From the NCBI GenBank assembly GCA_913061335.1, contig CAJXTP010000005.1, positions 1 through 29,355 on the forward strand: a stretch of DNA of 29,355 nt, in the 5' to 3' direction. Origin of the DNA: an uncultured Loktanella sp. Its GTDB lineage: Bacteria; Pseudomonadota; Alphaproteobacteria; Rhodobacterales; Rhodobacteraceae. The position numbers and the translations under genes are program-made. Positions 26,808-29,355 of the stretch are shown piece by piece. Every line of letters begins with the position of its first letter. The first letter of the stretch is position 1. Under the pieces are notes generated by a model. The model was given only the letters and a program-made list of their open reading frames with translations. It had not been told where the DNA came from and made no database searches.

Positions 26808-29153
26808 ATGACCGAAGAAACGACAGCCCCAGAAACCGGACCGACGGAACTGACCGAGCCATTGCGCCGGGCCATTGGTGACCGCTATCTGACCTATGCG
26901 CTGTCGACGATTATGCACCGCGCGCTGCCTGATGCGCGTGATGGCCTAAAGCCCGTTCACCGCCGAATTTTGTATGCCATGCGAGAGCTAAAGCTGGCCA
27001 GTAACGGTGGTTTCCGTAAGTCCGCAAAAATTTCTGGCGACGTGATGGGCAACTATCACCCGCATGGTGACGCCGCGATTTACGATGCTATGGCCCGCTT
27101 GGCCCAAGATTTTAACGTCCGCTATCCGCTGGTTCACGGCCAAGGTAACTTTGGCAACATCGACGGCGATAACCCTGCGGCTGCCCGATATACCGAAGCC
27201 CGCATGACCGCCGCCGCTGAGGCGCTGATGGAAGGGCTGACCGAAAACGCAGTTGATTACCGTCCTAACTATGATGGAACGCTCGAAGAACCTGTTGTGT
27301 TTCCATCGGCATTTCCGAACCTTTTGGCCAATGGATCGACTGGAATCGCGGTTGGTATGGCGACGAACATTCCGCCACATAACTTGCATGAACTGCTTGA
27401 TGCTTGCTTGCACTTGATCAAATCGCCCAATGCCCGCGATGAAACTTTGCTCGAATATATTCCGGGCCCTGATTTTCCAACCGGAGGCACTATTGTCGAG
27501 CCACGTGAAAATATCGCAGAGGCGTACCGCACAGGGCGTGGCTCGTTCCGTCTGCGTGCCAAGTGGGAAATCGAAGATCTGGGTCGCGGTCAGTGGCAAA
27601 TCATCGTCACCGAGATCCCGTATCAGGTTCAGAAATCCAAGCTGATCGAAAAGCTGGCCGAGGTCATTCAGACCAAAAAGGTGCCGCTGCTTGCGGATGT
27701 ACGTGACGAATCTGCCGAAGATATCCGTGTCGTCCTCGAGCCGCGCTCCAAAACCGTCGACCCTGAAATGATGATGGGTATGCTGTTCCGTAATTCCGAT
27801 TTGGAAACGCGGTTTAGCCTGAACATGAACGTGCTAATCGACGGCCTGACGCCCAAGGTTTGTTCTGTCAAAGAAGTGTTGCGCGCCTTTCTTGATCACC
27901 GCCGCGACGTTCTGATCCGCCGTAGCCAGCACCGGATGGACAAGATCGACCACCGGCTTGAGGTCCTCGAAGGCTTTATTGTCGCGTTCCTCAACCTCGA
28001 CCGTGTGATCGATATCATCCGCTATGATGACGAACCCAAGCGGGCTATGATGATTGAAGATTGGTCGCTGGATCATCCGCGCGCGATGGACGAGGCCGAC
28101 TATAAGTCGCCAATCATCGCTGGTGCCGATTCGGAAACGTCCCTGTCCGAAGTGCAGGCCGAAGCGATCCTGAACATGCGCCTGCGGTCCCTGCGCCGTC
28201 TCGAAGAGATCGAGCTGGTCAAAGAACGCGACGCGCTGATGTTAGAGCGCGCCGAGTTGGAAGACCTGCTTGAAGGTGAAGAAATTCAGTGGGCCAAAGT
28301 GTCCGAACAGTTGCGCGAGACCCGCAAACAATTTGGCCGCAACAGCGTTGGCGGTGCGCGTCGCACCCAATTTGCCGAGGCTGCCGAAGTCGTGGAAGTC
28401 CCGCTTGAGGCGATGATCGACCGCGAACCGATTACGGTTGTTTGCAGCCAAATGGGCTGGGTCCGCGCCATGACGGGCCACATCGACCTGACCCGCGAAC
28501 TGAAATTTAAGGACGGCGATGGGCCACGCTTTACTTTCCACGCAGAAACCACCGATAGGCTTTTGGTCTTTGGCACAAACGGGCGGTTCTACACTGTTGG
28601 CGCCTCCACATTGCCCGGTGGGCGGGGTATGGGCGAACCGCTGCGGCTGATGGTTGATCTGCCTAACGAATCCGAAATTGTTGACATCATCGTGCATCAA
28701 TCCGGCATGCGGCTTTTGGTGGCGTCTGATGCGGGTAACGGCTTTGTCGTGCCAGAAGACGATGTGATCGCGCAAACCCGTGCGGGCAAACAGGTACTGA
28801 ACGTCGGCGACGGCGTGGCTAAAGTTTGTAAGCGGGTCAACGGTGATCACGTTGCTGTGGCATCCGAGAACGCCAAGCTTTTGGTCTTCGCACTTGATGA
28901 GTTACCCGAAATGGGTCGCGGCAAGGGTGTGCGTTTGCAGAAATACAAATCTGCACGCGGGCGCCAAGGCACGCTGGAAATTGACGGCGGCCTGTCCGAC
29001 ATCACGACCTTCCCGATAGCAGATGGGCTTTCATGGCCGATGGGCGGCGGTAAAACCCGCACCGAAACCGACATGACTGAATGGAAAGCGGCGCGTGGCG
29101 GCATCGGCAAACGGCCTCCATACGGGTTCCCGAAAAACAATAAATTTGGCTAA
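26808..29153 (+). CDS. parC: DNA topoisomerase IV subunit A
   Basis: A 781-residue ParC, which with ParE decatenates replicated chromosomes. It has ARDGLKPVHRRILYAM (43-58), KISGDVMGNYHPHGDAAIYD (74-93), the catalytic Y128 in AARYTEARM, GIAVGMATNIPPHN, a coiled-coil gate region and a C-terminal beta-pinwheel with only a few blades. The short C-terminal domain and lack of a GyrA box (QRRGG+G) make it ParC and not GyrA. The positions equal to E. coli Ser80 and Glu84 are Ala89 and Asp93. The ATG at 26808 has no strong ribosome-binding site. tuf follows after 147 bases. Confidence 0.95.
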   Translation: MTEETTAPETGPTELTEPLRRAIGDRYLTYALSTIMHRALPDARDGLKPVHRRILYAMRELKLASNGGFRKSAKISGDVMGNYHPHGDAAIYDAMARLAQDFNVRYPLVHGQGNFGNIDGDNPAAARYTEARMTAAAEALMEGLTENAVDYRPNYDGTLEEPVVFPSAFPNLLANGSTGIAVGMATNIPPHNLHELLDACLHLIKSPNARDETLLEYIPGPDFPTGGTIVEPRENIAEAYRTGRGSFRLRAKWEIEDLGRGQWQIIVTEIPYQVQKSKLIEKLAEVIQTKKVPLLADVRDESAEDIRVVLEPRSKTVDPEMMMGMLFRNSDLETRFSLNMNVLIDGLTPKVCSVKEVLRAFLDHRRDVLIRRSQHRMDKIDHRLEVLEGFIVAFLNLDRVIDIIRYDDEPKRAMMIEDWSLDHPRAMDEADYKSPIIAGADSETSLSEVQAEAILNMRLRSLRRLEEIELVKERDALMLERAELEDLLEGEEIQWAKVSEQLRETRKQFGRNSVGGARRTQFAEAAEVVEVPLEAMIDREPITVVCSQMGWVRAMTGHIDLTRELKFKDGDGPRFTFHAETTDRLLVFGTNGRFYTVGASTLPGGRGMGEPLRLMVDLPNESEIVDIIVHQSGMRLLVASDAGNGFVVPEDDVIAQTRAGKQVLNVGDGVAKVCKRVNGDHVAVASENAKLLVFALDELPEMGRGKGVRLQKYKSARGRQGTLEIDGGLSDITTFPIADGLSWPMGGGKTRTETDMTEWKAARGGIGKRPPYGFPKNNKFG

Positions 29154-29160
29154 GTTACCT

Positions 29161-29184
29161 CTTTGGTTTTCAAATACCCCTGCC
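29161..29184. repeat. Half-copy of the CAAATAC intergenic element
   Basis: CTTTGG, four T's, CAAATAC, CC, CTGCC is found 8 bases after the parC stop. The element at 9165-9186 reads CTTTGG, CT, CAAATAC, TT, CTGCC. Both copies are in the same orientation and just downstream of a gene. The rest of the parC-tuf gap shows a small hairpin (29262-29274, GGCCA-TGG-TGGCC) in the tuf leader and no tRNA. Confidence 0.6.
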
Positions 29185-29215
29185 GTTCGTTGGCGGTCGA
29201 GATTCACCAAGCCTC

Positions 29216-29244
29216 TTGCATTTTGCCGTAATCCGTCATACATC
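29216..29244 (+). promoter_or_regulatory. Candidate tuf promoter
   Basis: TTGCAT (29216-29221) and TACATC (29239-29244) are spaced by 17 bases, 57 bases upstream of the tuf start. Both boxes are only fair matches, so this is a tentative call based on position and spacing. Confidence 0.3.
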
Positions 29245-29300
29245 GCCCGCGATATTGGAACGGCCATGGTGGCCTCTCACAATTATAGGGTGCTAGCAAA

Positions 29301-29355
29301 ATGGCTAAGGCAAAGTTTGAACGTAATAAACCGCACGTTAACATCGGCACAATTG
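29301..29355 (+). CDS. tuf: Elongation factor Tu, first 18 codons (cut by window end)
   Basis: The ATG at 29301 opens MAKAKFERNKPHVNIGTI, the almost invariant N-terminus of EF-Tu, which delivers aminoacyl-tRNA to the ribosome. The following GTPase P-loop (GHVDHGKT) would begin just past the window. The frame is intact. The contig ends here, which is typical when tuf is present in two near-identical copies that short reads cannot resolve. Identity is clear despite the small size. Confidence 0.95.
   Translation, partial: MAKAKFERNKPHVNIGTI

Noticed and set aside
29154..29300. tRNA gene between parC and tuf
   Set aside because: No cloverleaf, TTCRA arm or CCA-end could be found on either strand; only the repeated CAAATAC motif and a short hairpin are visible.

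Overview
The window reads as a chromosomal contig from a marine Rhodobacteraceae (roseobacter-type, Alphaproteobacteria). Supporting signs are the gene order NYN-folK-rpoZ-RSH-pdxJ-acpS-lepB-rnc-era-DUF1491-recO, the block pckA / chvI-chvG-hprK-rapZ-EIIA(Man)-HPr, and an ethylmalonyl-CoA-pathway type methylsuccinyl-CoA dehydrogenase. Coding density is high, base composition is even, and I see no phage, transposase, CRISPR, rRNA or tRNA. The first 46 bases are an Illumina/Nextera adapter and not genome. The window stops 55 bases into tuf, so both ends look like assembly ends.

Layout: (A) 47-9121, a housekeeping block. It has a truncated NYN protein (minus), then folK, rpoZ (omega), the bifunctional (p)ppGpp enzyme, a DUF2062 membrane protein, pdxJ, a LysE-type exporter, a Dabb protein and acpS, then lepB, rnc, era and DUF1491. 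Most neighbours overlap by 4 bases (ATGA, GTGA or TTGA), so they are probably translated in a coupled way. (B) 9119-9244, an inverted-repeat element followed by recO. (C) 9964-15141, mostly minus strand: a META-domain lipoprotein, methylsuccinyl-CoA dehydrogenase (mcd), a plus-strand TauE/SafE permease, a DUF3859 secreted protein and ATP-type pckA. (D) 15142-19883, a regulatory region with tandem 20-bp-spaced repeats behind pckA, then chvI, chvG, a short HPr kinase, RapZ, EIIA(Man) and HPr. This is a regulatory phosphotransferase branch with no sugar permease in sight. (E) 19895-26164, an acyltransferase, then acyl-CoA metabolism on the minus strand (3-hydroxybutyryl-CoA dehydrogenase, etfA, etfB, cobalamin adenosyltransferase, HIG1-type protein, SDR), interrupted by a plus-strand DUF6473-like gene. 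(F) 26204-29355, an SH3 protein, parC and the start of tuf.

How the genes fit together: Mcd passes electrons to ETF, the adenosyltransferase supplies coenzyme B12 for the mutases of the ethylmalonyl-CoA pathway, Hbd handles C4 acyl-CoA, and PckA takes the C4 products into gluconeogenesis. The ChvGI two-component system and the HPr kinase/HPr/EIIA branch sit beside pckA and are plausible controllers of this carbon switch.

I did not find a clearly new defence or mobile system. The most interesting leads are non-coding: a recurring CTTTGG..CAAATAC element downstream of two genes, tandem operator-like repeats upstream of pckA, and similar palindromes upstream of mcd and etfB. Protein-level oddities are a RapZ with Arg in place of the Walker A Lys, an RSH with Gly in the RFKD motif, and the DUF6473-like gene set inside the hbd-etf cluster.
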